Source of the DNA: Planctomycetota bacterium
GTDB lineage: Bacteria; Planctomycetota; B15-G4
Direction: 5' to 3'
DNA: 64,000 nucleotides
NCBI GenBank assembly: GCA_029245865.1
Contig: JAQWOM010000042.1
Location: 1 to 64,000 of the forward strand
Below the pieces are notes generated by a model. That model ran no database searches and had not been told where the DNA came from. It saw nothing but the letters and a program-made list of their open reading frames with translations. The position numbers were made by a program, and so were the translations under genes. This document shows, piece by piece, positions 20,404-28,913 of this stretch. Every line of letters starts with the position of its first letter. Positions within the stretch are counted from its first letter, which is position 1.

Positions 20404-21342
20404 TCAACTCGTCAGATCATCTCCAGCTGTGCGTTGTCTCAGCTCGGCAGCAACTGCAAATTGCCGTTGCACAAGATAGCGAAGGGTTCGGTTCACTCGT
20501 GTGCGTGCGATGCTCGCGCTGCTGTGCGAGCGGTCAATGCGACACTGCACGACCCAATCGCTTACGAGGTCGTCCATGAAGAAGTCTGTGAACGTCGAGA
20601 TGCCGTTGATGGCCATCGAGAGATCGGCCTGGTGGCGAGCTTGGACGTCAGCGAGCTCCATCTGAAACCGAGAAAGTGCTCGATTGGCGGCCGATGCGTG
20701 GCGATGAGCATCGTCAAGATGGGTGAATTTTCCCCAGCTTGATGCGAGTCCAATCATGTCCAGGCGTCCCACCGCCTGAGCCTTGGATAAGGCATGGAGA
20801 ACTCCTGTCAAAGCGGCCTTGGCAAGTTGACCTGCCCAGAGCGCTTCCTCGAGTTCGCGAGCCACATCTTTAAGTAAACCGATTTGTTCTGCCTGGTGAA
20901 TCGCATGTGCTTTCGAGGAGGCTTCATGCTTGGCGAGCCACAGGTCCTTCTCTTCCAGAAGCCGGGTGTACTTGTCTGCAGGATCTTGATCAGTCGCGAT
21001 GCGACGTTCGATTGCCAGTGCACCTGCCCGCGTAGCCTCAAGTTCCGCATGGGCTTGCTCTAGCTTCATTTGGGCTGCAAACCATTCACGCCTTTCTTTG
21101 TCTTGGCGTGCCGGGAGATCACCAAAGAGTTGTTCCATCAGGCTGGAGAGGGTCGCGCCTGCCATGATATCTACGTCGTAACGCTCACGTTCGACACGGT
21201 CTGTCAAACGACTTACGCGGGCATGAAGTTCGGCTTGATGCCTACGGGTGAATTCAAGTCGAGCCACCAGGCGCTCTCGTTCCGCAACAGCTGCCCGCAC
21301 ATCACGCAGACTCGCATCGAGTTCTTTCAAGGTCAGGTCCAT
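20404..21342 (-). CDS. Coiled-coil protein of unknown function
   Basis: I do not recognise this 312-residue protein. Residues 1-60 and about 90-170 are charged heptad-like stretches rich in Ala, Glu, Arg and Leu, predicting long coiled coils. The C-terminal 140 residues are also helical and end in a basic segment. There is no signal peptide or membrane segment, so it is probably cytosolic. It is convergent with nadA (37-base gap) and divergent from the M16 protease. A structural or scaffold role is possible; nothing in the sequence proves one. Confidence 0.6.
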   Translation of the reverse strand: MDLTLKELDASLRDVRAAVAERERLVARLEFTRRHQAELHARVSRLTDRVERERYDVDIMAGATLSSLMEQLFGDLPARQDKERREWFAAQMKLEQAHAELEATRAGALAIERRIATDQDPADKYTRLLEEKDLWLAKHEASSKAHAIHQAEQIGLLKDVARELEEALWAGQLAKAALTGVLHALSKAQAVGRLDMIGLASSWGKFTHLDDAHRHASAANRALSRFQMELADVQARHQADLSMAINGISTFTDFFMDDLVSDWVVQCRIDRSHSSASIARTRVNRTLRYLVQRQFAVAAELRQRTAGDDLTS

Positions 21343-21484
21343 GCGGTCACTCGAGGGTGAGTTGTTTCGAGCCGGTCAAGTATCCTAACAGCGAGCTTGT
21401 TGGCCGCGCTGAGGCTGCTGAATGAAGATCGGTGTTGCGTGATATCCTGTGCGCCCGGCCAAGCCAATATGACAGGAGTGCCCC

Positions 21485-24247
21485 ATGTTTCTTCTCCCTC
21501 TTGCAGTCGCCGCATGCTCGGCGTTGCTCACACCTTCCGGAGTTACGATGGATCAGGAGTTTCAGATTCCTTTCGAGAAGCACGTTCTTGATAACGGTCT
21601 GCAAGTCGTGATTCATGAAGATCACAGCGATCCCGTTGTCGCCGTTTACATCGTCTATCACGTCGGAAGTGGGCGTGAAGAGGTCGGCCGATCCGGTTTT
21701 GCTCACCTGTTTGAACACCTCATGTTCCAGGGTTCGGAAAACGTAGGAGATGATCAGCATTTCAAGCTCGTGAGCGAAGCAGGTGGGACGCTGAACGGCA
21801 GCACCAACCGAGATCGCACGAACTACTACGAGACCATGCCGTCAAATCAGCTCGAACTAGCGCTCTGGCTCGAGGCCGACCGCATGGGTTTCTTGTTGCC
21901 AGCCATCAACGCAGAAAAACTCGACAATCAGCGAGAGGTGGTCAAGAACGAGCGGCGACAGAACTATGAGAACCGGCCCTATGCGCAGGCTCGGGGAGAA
22001 ATCATGAAGGTGCTCTACCCCGCTGACCACTCGTACAACTGGACGACAATTGGAAGTCACGAAGATCTCACGGCGGCGAGTCTCGAAGACGTCGTCAACT
22101 TCTTCCAGCGTTGGTATGGCCCCAACAACGCGACACTCGCGATAGGTGGAGATGTCGATCCGGAAGAAGCTCTGAAGCTTGTTGAACGTTATTTTGGCGG
22201 TATTCCGAGAGGGCCTGAAGTGGCTGCGCCTGTGGCACGCGCTGCACACCTTCAGCAAGATGTGCGACTGGCCATGGAAGACAAGGTGCAGCGTCCGCAG
22301 CTCACCATGACCTGGCCTGGCGTCCAGATGGCCCACGAGGACGCCGCAGCGCTGTCCATGTTGGCGCAGGTGCTTTCGGCCAACAAAGCGGCACTTCTGG
22401 ATAAGGCGCTCTCGATTGACGAGACCCTTGTTGACTACGTCACGGCCTACCATCTGGCAGCGGAGCAGGCCGGCGAGTTCGCTGTCAGCGTGCGCCCTGT
22501 GGGAGGCGTTTCCTTGGATGAGTTAGAAAATCGCATCCGTTCCATTCTTGCGGAACTGGCTGTGAACGGCGTGGAGCAAGAGCGACTCGATCGCCTCAAG
22601 GCCCGCTATGAGGCCAGCACGATCAATCGATTTGAAACAGCCTCGTCGCGAACAAGTGCCCTCTGCGAAGCCAATACTTTTTTCGGCGACCCTGCAGAGG
22701 CAACGCGAAATCTACGAGAGATGCTGGCTGTGACGCCATCGGACGTCGTCCGTGTGCTCAACCGCTATGTGTTGGATCAGCCGGCGATCCTCATGTCCGT
22801 GGTGCCCGAAGAGCGCCTGGACATGGTGGCGCGCGGCCGCACGGAAGAGCAGGTCTTGGTGGAAGAGGATTTCGACCGCAGTCGTCAGCCGCACTCCAGC
22901 CCCAGCACGCCCTTCAAGGCGCCGCGTATCTGGCACGACACGCTGGCCAATGGAATTCCGGTGACCGGGACGGAGTACCACGAAATTCCCATCGTGAGCA
23001 TCGAGCTGAGCGTGCCTGGTGGGCATCTTCGCGAGTCGATGTATTCGCTTGGCGTTTCGAGCTTGACTGCGGAACTCATGGGCGAGGGAACCGAAGATCT
23101 TGATGCAGTCGGATTGACCAACGCGCTCGATGCGATCGGCGCTTCGCTGTCTGTGTCTTCCAGCAGTGACGAGATCACCATCTCGTTGCGGACCCTGACC
23201 AAGCATCTGGACGCGGCCGTGGCTCTCTTGTGTGACGTACTGCTTAAACCGCGCTTTGCTCAGGAGGATTTCGATCGGCTGAAGACGCAGCGATTGACCG
23301 CGTTGGAATCACGCGGCGACAACATCAATGCGATTGCTGGGAATGTGTGGAACCGGATCATGTACGGCGAAGACAGCATCGCTGGCACGCCGAGTTCGGG
23401 CACGCTCGAAACCATTGACCGGATGAACATCGGTCGAGTTGTCGAGTTCTATTTTCAAGCGGTCGTGCCGGATCAATCGCGCCTGGTTGTGGTGGGTGAC
23501 GTAGAGCCGGAGCGCATTCGAGAGTTGTTCAAGCCGCTGGCGGATGGGCGATGGCTCGAAAAGCCGGCGCTCGCCTTGAACGTGTCGCCCCAGCCGTCGG
23601 TCGCCGAGACTCGCGTCTTTCTCGTTGATAAGAGCGGAGCCCCGCAGTCGCAGGTCCGTGTTGGGCATCCCGGTCTCTCCGCTCTGGATGAAGACTACTA
23701 TCCATTCAGCATCATGAATTACGCCCTGGGTGGTTCCTTCAGTAGCCGTATCAACATGAATCTACGCGAAGACAAGGGATACACCTATGGCGCTCGTTCC
23801 TCGATGCGCGCAGGACTTCGTCCGGGTGTGTTCATGGCTTCGAGTGGCGTGCGTACAGATGTCACCACGGAGTCTTTGGCCGAGCTGATGGGAGAGCTGG
23901 AAGCCATTCAGAATGGATTGACCAACGAGGAGGCTGCCTTCGCCAAAGATGCAATGCAGCAGGCGATGAACCGGCAGTATGAATCCGTCCGTGCGCTGCG
24001 GGGCGTGGTCGACAACGTGAGTAAGTACGGCTACGCGGACGATTACATCGATCAGCGCCGCGAGCTTCTGGGTGCGATCTCGAAAGATGATCTCGATGCA
24101 CTGGCACAGAAATACATTCATCCAGAAAGCATGACGATGCTCATCGTGGGCGACAAAGAGACTGTCGGTGATCGTCTCGCAGAGTTGGGCTACGGAGAAC
24201 CCATCGAACTGGATATCGATGGCAATCTGGTTGACGTGCAGTCCTGA
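21485..24247 (+). CDS. M16 family zinc metalloprotease (two-lobe, lipoprotein)
   Basis: The 920-residue insulinase-family protein begins with a short lipoprotein-like signal (LAVAAC, cysteine 11). The N-terminal lobe carries the inverted zinc motif HLFEH at residues 74-78, and the third ligand glutamate is in the EVVKNE segment around 151-156. The second lobe (from about 480) repeats the fold without a zinc motif but with the R/Y pair region GGSFSSRINMNLREDKGYTYG near 745, which helps bind substrate. This fits a full-length clamshell peptidase of the pitrilysin type, acting at the envelope. ATG 21485 has AGGAG eight bases upstream. The very short signal is unusual and lacks the usual N-terminal lysines. 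Confidence 0.9.
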   Translation: MFLLPLAVAACSALLTPSGVTMDQEFQIPFEKHVLDNGLQVVIHEDHSDPVVAVYIVYHVGSGREEVGRSGFAHLFEHLMFQGSENVGDDQHFKLVSEAGGTLNGSTNRDRTNYYETMPSNQLELALWLEADRMGFLLPAINAEKLDNQREVVKNERRQNYENRPYAQARGEIMKVLYPADHSYNWTTIGSHEDLTAASLEDVVNFFQRWYGPNNATLAIGGDVDPEEALKLVERYFGGIPRGPEVAAPVARAAHLQQDVRLAMEDKVQRPQLTMTWPGVQMAHEDAAALSMLAQVLSANKAALLDKALSIDETLVDYVTAYHLAAEQAGEFAVSVRPVGGVSLDELENRIRSILAELAVNGVEQERLDRLKARYEASTINRFETASSRTSALCEANTFFGDPAEATRNLREMLAVTPSDVVRVLNRYVLDQPAILMSVVPEERLDMVARGRTEEQVLVEEDFDRSRQPHSSPSTPFKAPRIWHDTLANGIPVTGTEYHEIPIVSIELSVPGGHLRESMYSLGVSSLTAELMGEGTEDLDAVGLTNALDAIGASLSVSSSSDEITISLRTLTKHLDAAVALLCDVLLKPRFAQEDFDRLKTQRLTALESRGDNINAIAGNVWNRIMYGEDSIAGTPSSGTLETIDRMNIGRVVEFYFQAVVPDQSRLVVVGDVEPERIRELFKPLADGRWLEKPALALNVSPQPSVAETRVFLVDKSGAPQSQVRVGHPGLSALDEDYYPFSIMNYALGGSFSSRINMNLREDKGYTYGARSSMRAGLRPGVFMASSGVRTDVTTESLAELMGELEAIQNGLTNEEAAFAKDAMQQAMNRQYESVRALRGVVDNVSKYGYADDYIDQRRELLGAISKDDLDALAQKYIHPESMTMLIVGDKETVGDRLAELGYGEPIELDIDGNLVDVQS

Positions 24248-24262
24248 CCCTGTAAAGCAGGG

Positions 24263-24298
24263 GCGCGTCGGTCGGACAACTACTCCGACCTGACGCGC
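24263..24298. terminator. Bidirectional terminator hairpin
   Basis: GCGCGTC plus GGTCGGA (24263-24276) pairs with TCCGACC and GACGCGC (24284-24298), with one bulged T at 24291 and a seven-base loop. It sits in the 58-base gap between two convergent genes, the M16 protease and the SufT-like gene. There is no T-run on either side, so termination is inferred from position and stem strength. Confidence 0.5.
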
Positions 24299-24305
24299 AG
24301 TGACC

Positions 24306-24623
24306 TCAGTCCATTCCGAGCTTTTCGCGCCCTTCGGGAGAAATCATCTCGGGCCCCCACGGTGGCTCCCAGACGATGTTGATCTCGACCTCGTTGACAC
24401 CTTCGACGCCTCCTATCTTGCGCTCGCATTCCTCAGGAATGGATTGAGCTGCTGGGCAGGTTGGTGAGGTCAGGCTCATCGTGACCTTGACGTCGTTGCC
24501 GTCTGTGATCTCAAGACCATAGATGAGTCCAAAGTTCACGATATCTACGGGCACCTCGGGGTCGTAAACCGTTGAGAGTGCGTCCATGACCGGCTGGCGC
24601 AGGGAATGTTCGGTGTCTGTCAT
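24306..24623 (-). CDS. SufT/MIP18-type iron-sulfur assembly protein (DUF59)
   Basis: The 105-residue protein is a stand-alone MIP18/DUF59 domain. Features include STVYDPEVPVDIVNFGLIYG, followed by TMSLTSPTCPAAQSIPEEC (the conserved T-x-x-x-C-P cysteine) and the C-terminal WEPPWGPEMISPEGREKLG typical of SufT-like members. These proteins assist Fe-S cluster maturation. Many Fe-S enzymes are nearby (BioB, NadA, KorAB), but it is not in an operon with suf genes. ATG 24621-24623 is chosen because GGAGAC lies just upstream; an in-frame extension to 24662 is unlikely. Confidence 0.85.
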   Translation of the reverse strand: MTDTEHSLRQPVMDALSTVYDPEVPVDIVNFGLIYGLEITDGNDVKVTMSLTSPTCPAAQSIPEECERKIGGVEGVNEVEINIVWEPPWGPEMISPEGREKLGMD

Positions 24624-24811
24624 CTGGAGGTCTCCTTCCAATCCGCATCGCATGACGCGCACATCAGGTGTGCATCGAGCTGCGGTGGGCTGATTATGGC
24701 CGCTCGTGGGTGTGCATGACCACCATCGACTGTGCTCTGCAAGCTTTCTTGTCCCTCGTTCAGGGGCGGGATACTCTTTCTGTGAAGTCTCTGCCTCCCT
24801 GACCCTGACCG

Positions 24812-26680
24812 ATGTCTGACCGACCGCCTTTCCTGGAAGTTCTCGGTGAGCGGGTCATTCTGGGCGATGGCGGAATGGGCTCGGAGATCTACGGCCGCGG
24901 AATCTTCATTAATCGCTGCTATGACGAGCTAAACGTCTCGAGCCCGAAGCTTGTCCAGGCCATCCACGGCGATTTCGTGCAGGCCGGCAGCGTGCTGATC
25001 GAGACGAACACCTACGGAGCGAGTCGTCCGAAGTTAGCAGCTCACGGAATGGAAGAGCGGCTCGGCGATATTCTGACAAGCGGGGTCAAACTTGCGCGCG
25101 AGGTCGCCGGTCCTTCGCTCTGGGTGGCTGGAAGCATCGGTCCGCTCGGCCCTTCCGCAAAAGATGCGGGGATGAGTGAAAGCGAGCAAGACGAGGCCTA
25201 CGTAGAAGTGGCTCAGATGCTCGCAGAGGCCGGAGCAGATCTTCTGTTTCTCGACACCTTCACGAGCATGCATGACATGCAGCGAGGGATTCGTGCTTGC
25301 AAGGAGGCCTCCGATCTTCCGGTGGTGAGCAGCTTCTCGTTCCACCGGGGCTTTGTGATGAACAATCACGACTTCCTGGTGCAACCCGAAGATGTGGCGG
25401 CCATGGCCATGGCTGCTGGTGCTGATGTTGTCGGCGCAAACTGCGGTGACGGCCCGCACACCACGCTTGAGGTTGTCGAAATCCTTGAGCGGACCGCAGG
25501 TCTGCCCGTGGCGGCGATGCCCAATGTCGGGGGCCCGGCTCTCATTGACGGTCGCTCGGTCTACCTGTCTTCACCGGAGTACATGGCCGAATACAGCCGG
25601 CGCATGGTGCAAAAGGGCGCGCGGTTGATTGGTGGATGTTGTGGCGTCACTCCACAGCAAATTCGAGAGGTCCGTTCCTTCTTGGCGTCGATTCAGCCGC
25701 GAAGAACGACGCTGGATGTGAAAACGCCAGAGGAACAGCAAGCTCCGGTGACTCCGAAACCCGTCGCGGAGCGGAGTCCCTGGGGCGCGCAGCTTGGAGA
25801 GACTTTTCAGATCAGCGTCGAACTTGACCCGCCTCGCGGGCTGGATCCCAAGCGCTCACTCGAAAGCGCCCAGTTTCTTCATGACAGCGGCATAGATGCC
25901 GTGAACATCGCAGACGGTCCGCGCGCGATGGCACGCATGAACCCCACCTCACTTGCTGTTCTGGTGAAGCAGGCCGTGGGCATGGAAACCATCATTCACT
26001 ACTGCTGCCGTGACCGAAATGTCCTGGCGATGCAGATGGACCTCATCGGCGCTCACTCGCTGGGGCTGCGTAATCTCATGCTCATCACGGGCGATCCACC
26101 CAAGATGGGCAATTTCCCGGAGGCGACGGCGGTTTTCGATGTCGATGCCATCGGGCTCGTCGACTTCGCCTCCAAGCTGAACCATGGACTCGATCTATCC
26201 GGCAAGCCCGTCGGCAAGAACGAGGGAACAGATTTCGTGATCGGTGTCGGCTGCAATCCAGGCGCGCTCGACATCGACCTCGAAGTCGATCGCTTGCGAC
26301 GCAAGATCGAAGCGGGAGCCGAGTTCGTTTTCAGCCAGCCTGTCTACGACATTGAACGACTGGAACGCTTTCTGGAATGTTCAAAGGACATTCCTTACAT
26401 CCCGTTTTTCGTCGGGATCTTGCCGCTCGCTTCGCTCAAGAACGCAGAGTTTTTGACGCGCGAGGTGCCGGGCATGGCTGTGCCAGATCCGATTCTCGAG
26501 CGACTGAGGTCTGCACGCAGCAAGGAAGAGCAACGTGCCGTAGGCATCCGAGTGGCAACGGAATGCCTCGAAGCTGCAGCCGCATTCAAAGATCGCGTGC
26601 GCGGAAGCTACATCTTTCCGCCATTCGGCAAGCACGAAGCGATCATCCAAGTCCTCAAGGACTCGGGCGTTCGCAGCTGA
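24812..26680 (+). CDS. Homocysteine S-methyltransferase / methylenetetrahydrofolate reductase fusion
   Basis: The 622-residue bifunctional protein has an N-terminal homocysteine methyltransferase barrel (about 1-290). It starts LGDGGMGSEIYGRG, with zinc cysteines in GANCGDG and GGCCGVTP. The C-terminal MTHFR barrel (about 325-620) starts FQISVELDPPRGLDP and ends with the FPPFGKHEAIIQVL segment. The second half reduces methylene-THF to methyl-THF, and the first half transfers a methyl group to homocysteine to make methionine. A linker of about 35 residues rich in Pro and Thr joins them. The same fusion occurs in other bacteria. ATG 24812 lacks an obvious ribosome site. A GATACT hexamer at 24770 could be a -10 but is unproven. 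Confidence 0.92.
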   Translation: MSDRPPFLEVLGERVILGDGGMGSEIYGRGIFINRCYDELNVSSPKLVQAIHGDFVQAGSVLIETNTYGASRPKLAAHGMEERLGDILTSGVKLAREVAGPSLWVAGSIGPLGPSAKDAGMSESEQDEAYVEVAQMLAEAGADLLFLDTFTSMHDMQRGIRACKEASDLPVVSSFSFHRGFVMNNHDFLVQPEDVAAMAMAAGADVVGANCGDGPHTTLEVVEILERTAGLPVAAMPNVGGPALIDGRSVYLSSPEYMAEYSRRMVQKGARLIGGCCGVTPQQIREVRSFLASIQPRRTTLDVKTPEEQQAPVTPKPVAERSPWGAQLGETFQISVELDPPRGLDPKRSLESAQFLHDSGIDAVNIADGPRAMARMNPTSLAVLVKQAVGMETIIHYCCRDRNVLAMQMDLIGAHSLGLRNLMLITGDPPKMGNFPEATAVFDVDAIGLVDFASKLNHGLDLSGKPVGKNEGTDFVIGVGCNPGALDIDLEVDRLRRKIEAGAEFVFSQPVYDIERLERFLECSKDIPYIPFFVGILPLASLKNAEFLTREVPGMAVPDPILERLRSARSKEEQRAVGIRVATECLEAAAAFKDRVRGSYIFPPFGKHEAIIQVLKDSGVRS

Positions 26681-26684
26681 CCTC

Positions 26685-26705
26685 GGGGCGGCTGATCGGC
26701 GCCCC
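26685..26705. terminator. Short GC hairpin between convergent genes
   Basis: GGGGCG and CGCCCC form a six-base stem around a nine-base loop directly after the stop of the one-carbon fusion gene and before the end of the convergent ferredoxin gene. There is no T-run. A weak terminator is the simplest reading. Confidence 0.35.
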
Positions 26706-26715
26706 AGAGGGCTGC

Positions 26716-26946
26716 CTAGCCGTCAGCGCCGATCGACTCGACGGGGCATTGCTCCATGGCCTCGATGCACAGCGCGATGTCTTCATCCGTGGATGGCTGC
26801 GTGTGCACGAAGTCGTGATCGCCGTCTTCGCTCTCCTTGAAGAAGGCGGGGGCGATGTCGGAGCACAAGTGGCAGAGGATGCACTGCGTGTCGACGTAGA
26901 AGGGTCCATCGACGTTGTCCGGGTATTTGTCGCTGACGTCAGCCAT
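26716..26946 (-). CDS. Ferredoxin, single [4Fe-4S] type
   Basis: The 76-residue acidic protein carries the cluster motif CILCHLC (C22, C25, C28) and a distal C67 followed by proline. An extra cysteine at 60 lies where related single-cluster ferredoxins have a disulfide cysteine, though its partner is not obvious. It is a small soluble electron carrier and could serve oxidoreductases such as the 2-oxoacid enzyme at 2.4-5.3 kb; this link is inference. It lies 128 bases after the KOW-like gene on the same strand. That gap is AT-rich for this genome and may hold its own promoter. Confidence 0.88.
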   Translation of the reverse strand: MADVSDKYPDNVDGPFYVDTQCILCHLCSDIAPAFFKESEDGDHDFVHTQPSTDEDIALCIEAMEQCPVESIGADG

Positions 26947-27074
26947 GTGTCCGTGCTCAGTGGGTCTTACTTCAAAGGTCGGGAAGAAAAGGACTTATAT
27001 GATAGTTCGACTTTCCGAAAGGATCCAGTGGGGCAACTTCTGCGGGCGAGAGACTTCGAGTGCCTGAGGGGCCC

Positions 27075-27515
27075 TCAGTCCGTTTGCCGCAGGAGGACGC
27101 CCATTTCGTGCACGCCGTGAGCGGCGACTTCCAGACCAAGAAGTCGGTTGCCCATCAGTTTCCGGACCATCTCCAGTTTCTCGGCCGAGAAACCAGACGT
27201 GAAGATGGTGATGCCTTCCTCTTCGTCGAACTCGATTCGATGGCCACCAAGGAGTCGATAGACGCTCCGGAGGGCTTCCAGAGCTTCCGTTTCTGGAAGA
27301 GGTTCGGGCAGGACGTCTTCGCTCTCCAGCCAGACCATGCGTCCGAGCATGTTGAGCAAGACGCTCACACGGCCTGGGCGAACTTCGGCGAGAAAGCCTC
27401 GGCAATCGGCGAGTCCGCGGTCCGCGTTGGCGCGCGACCGGCGACAGCGAACGGCCTCGCCGGGAGTGAGCCCAGATCGATTGCTGTGTGATTCGGTGCC
27501 TGGAAAGCGAGCCAC
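27075..27515 (-). CDS. Unknown protein with a possible KOW (NusG-like) segment
   Basis: This 146-residue protein is not recognised with certainty. Residues about 40-66 (GFLAEVRPGRVSVLLNMLG then RMVWLES) resemble the KOW domain of NusG/RfaH relatives (G-x-V...RV-VLL-LLGR-x-x-x-V-E). The normal N-terminal NGN domain is missing, and the rest (GITIFTSGFSAEKLEMVRK and onward) matches nothing I know. The start is GTG 27513-27515, supported by GGAGG nine bases upstream, inside the tail of the upstream methyltransferase gene. It is the last of four tightly spaced minus-strand genes. Treat the KOW reading as a hypothesis. Confidence 0.5.
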   Translation of the reverse strand: MARFPGTESHSNRSGLTPGEAVRCRRSRANADRGLADCRGFLAEVRPGRVSVLLNMLGRMVWLESEDVLPEPLPETEALEALRSVYRLLGGHRIEFDEEEGITIFTSGFSAEKLEMVRKLMGNRLLGLEVAAHGVHEMGVLLRQTD

Positions 27516-27518
27516 GGG

Positions 27519-28430
27519 TTAGTTCCTCCGTCGCAGCCAGAGGGAGCCGCCTGAGTTCTTCAGGCACAGCGGCATGTGCTCGCGGAACCAGGCCTCGCGG
27601 TACTGCTCGAGCGCCGTGTTCATCACCACGATCTCATAGGCGTTGTTGAACTGCAGGAAGGCGCGCAGCAGGTAGGCCTCGTTCCAGGCACGCCCCTCCA
27701 TGACCCATTCGCGTGGATACTCGAAGGGGTAGTGGATGTCATGGACATGGACGTAGACGCCCTTGGCGAGCCGCGGAAGCACCTCGAAGGCGAGTCGGTT
27801 CACGTCGCTGCCGGTCTTGGAGACGTGCGTCGAGTCGATGAACAGGATGTCGTCCGCCTCGAGTCGGTCGAACTCCTCTAGCGGAACGTCCTGCACCGGC
27901 ACGTCCAGGATGCGCACGCGCTCGCGATCGGTGGGGCGCAGGACGGACAGGAGGCGCTCGGGGTACGGGTCGATGAACGTGAACTCCACGGTGCTGCCGA
28001 GAAACAGATCGTCCGTGTCGAGCATGGCCGCCGAGCTGTGCCCGGAACCGACCTCCAGGATGCGTCGCGGCTTCACGTGCCGCATCATGAAGTAGAGGAA
28101 GAGCGCGTCGGAGTAGGAGAACTGATCGTTCTCGAAGCGGTAGCGGCGGTCGGGCCGGCCCTCAGCATTCCAAGGCTGATCGGCGTAGTAGGGGAGGAAC
28201 GCCTCGGCCAACGCCACCTGTTCCGGAACGCGGGACTCGATGCCCGGCAGGTTGCGCAATGTGGTGTCGAAGAGGGTGTCCGCTTTCGCCTCGACCTCCG
28301 CAACGTCCGGAATGGGCGAGTAGAAGTCACCGGGTGCCCGCCAGGTGCGGAAACGGGCCAGTTCACTCTCGAGCTCTGCGATGCGTTGGCGCAGCGCCTC
28401 CCCATCTGACTCGGCCGGCAGCTTGCTCAC
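27519..28430 (-). CDS. SAM-dependent class I methyltransferase
   Basis: The 303-residue protein has an N-terminal helical segment (about residues 8-30, EALRQRIAELESELARFR) and then a Rossmann methyltransferase domain. The SAM loop is RRILEVGSGHSSAAMLDT, followed by the acidic strand FTFIDPYPERLL. Later come DDILFIDSTHVSKTGSDV and GVYVHVHDIHYPFEYP, typical of sugar- or natural-product O-methyltransferases (Methyltransf_24 type). The substrate is unknown. The GTG start (28428-28430) overlaps the stop of the upstream membrane gene by four bases (GTGA). The reading frame stays open upstream to 28844, but that part is antisense or out of frame to the membrane gene. Confidence 0.8.
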   Translation of the reverse strand: MSKLPAESDGEALRQRIAELESELARFRTWRAPGDFYSPIPDVAEVEAKADTLFDTTLRNLPGIESRVPEQVALAEAFLPYYADQPWNAEGRPDRRYRFENDQFSYSDALFLYFMMRHVKPRRILEVGSGHSSAAMLDTDDLFLGSTVEFTFIDPYPERLLSVLRPTDRERVRILDVPVQDVPLEEFDRLEADDILFIDSTHVSKTGSDVNRLAFEVLPRLAKGVYVHVHDIHYPFEYPREWVMEGRAWNEAYLLRAFLQFNNAYEIVVMNTALEQYREAWFREHMPLCLKNSGGSLWLRRRN

Positions 28431-28882
28431 CGGGTGGCTTTGGCCTCGAGGGGCGGCACACTGCGTGCCAGAAGCCCACCGATGATCAGCGAAAGCCCGA
28501 TGGCTGGGTAGAGGATGCCGACGATCCATGCCTTGACGCCTGCGTCGTAGGGCGCAAACCGGAGTGCGAGTCCTGCTCCGACCATGATGGCAACCAGCAG
28601 GATCATGACCGGACTGAACACGCTCCACATGGGCGCTTGAGGGCCTTGCTTTTCGATGTGTGTGACAGCGCGTCGGGCACCTTTCTTCAGGGCCGAGAAT
28701 CCTTTGCCAATGCCGACGATGAGCGCCGCGCCCAGTGCGATCCAGCGATCGTTGCCGTGCAGGGCCGTCACATCGACGGTCTCTTCTCGGAAGCCGGTGT
28801 AGAGCAAGCCTCTCCAGATGAGCAGTACGCCCACGGCGGCCCAAACTACGAACACAACGTTGCGTCGACCCTGGATGGACAT
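28427..28882 (-). CDS. Small membrane protein, unknown
   Basis: The 151-residue protein has two or more hydrophobic helices near its N-terminus (VVFVVWAAVGVLLIWRGLLY, about residues 9-28), then a segment WIALGAALIVGIGKG, and two helices in the C-terminal third (about 97-140). I do not recognise a family. ATG 28880-28882 has GGAG about nine bases upstream. It lies 31 bases after the other membrane gene and overlaps the methyltransferase gene, so the three are probably co-expressed. Confidence 0.7.
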   Translation of the reverse strand: MSIQGRRNVVFVVWAAVGVLLIWRGLLYTGFREETVDVTALHGNDRWIALGAALIVGIGKGFSALKKGARRAVTHIEKQGPQAPMWSVFSPVMILLVAIMVGAGLALRFAPYDAGVKAWIVGILYPAIGLSLIIGGLLARSVPPLEAKATR

Positions 28883-28913
28883 GGATACGGCTCCTGCGAT
28901 GGGAGAAAGGTGG

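Noticed and set aside
24624-24811. SAM or cobalamin riboswitch upstream of the methionine-synthesis fusion
   Set aside because: I could not find the conserved stem and core motifs in the 188-base gap.
26995-27567. 190-residue minus-strand frame overlapping the KOW-like gene
   Set aside because: Arg/Pro/Ser-rich composition typical of an out-of-frame reading in GC-rich DNA, and the other frame has a GGAGG-supported start.
28431-28844. Upstream extension of the methyltransferase frame
   Set aside because: It covers the membrane gene in another frame and has Arg-rich random composition; the GTGA overlap gives the start.
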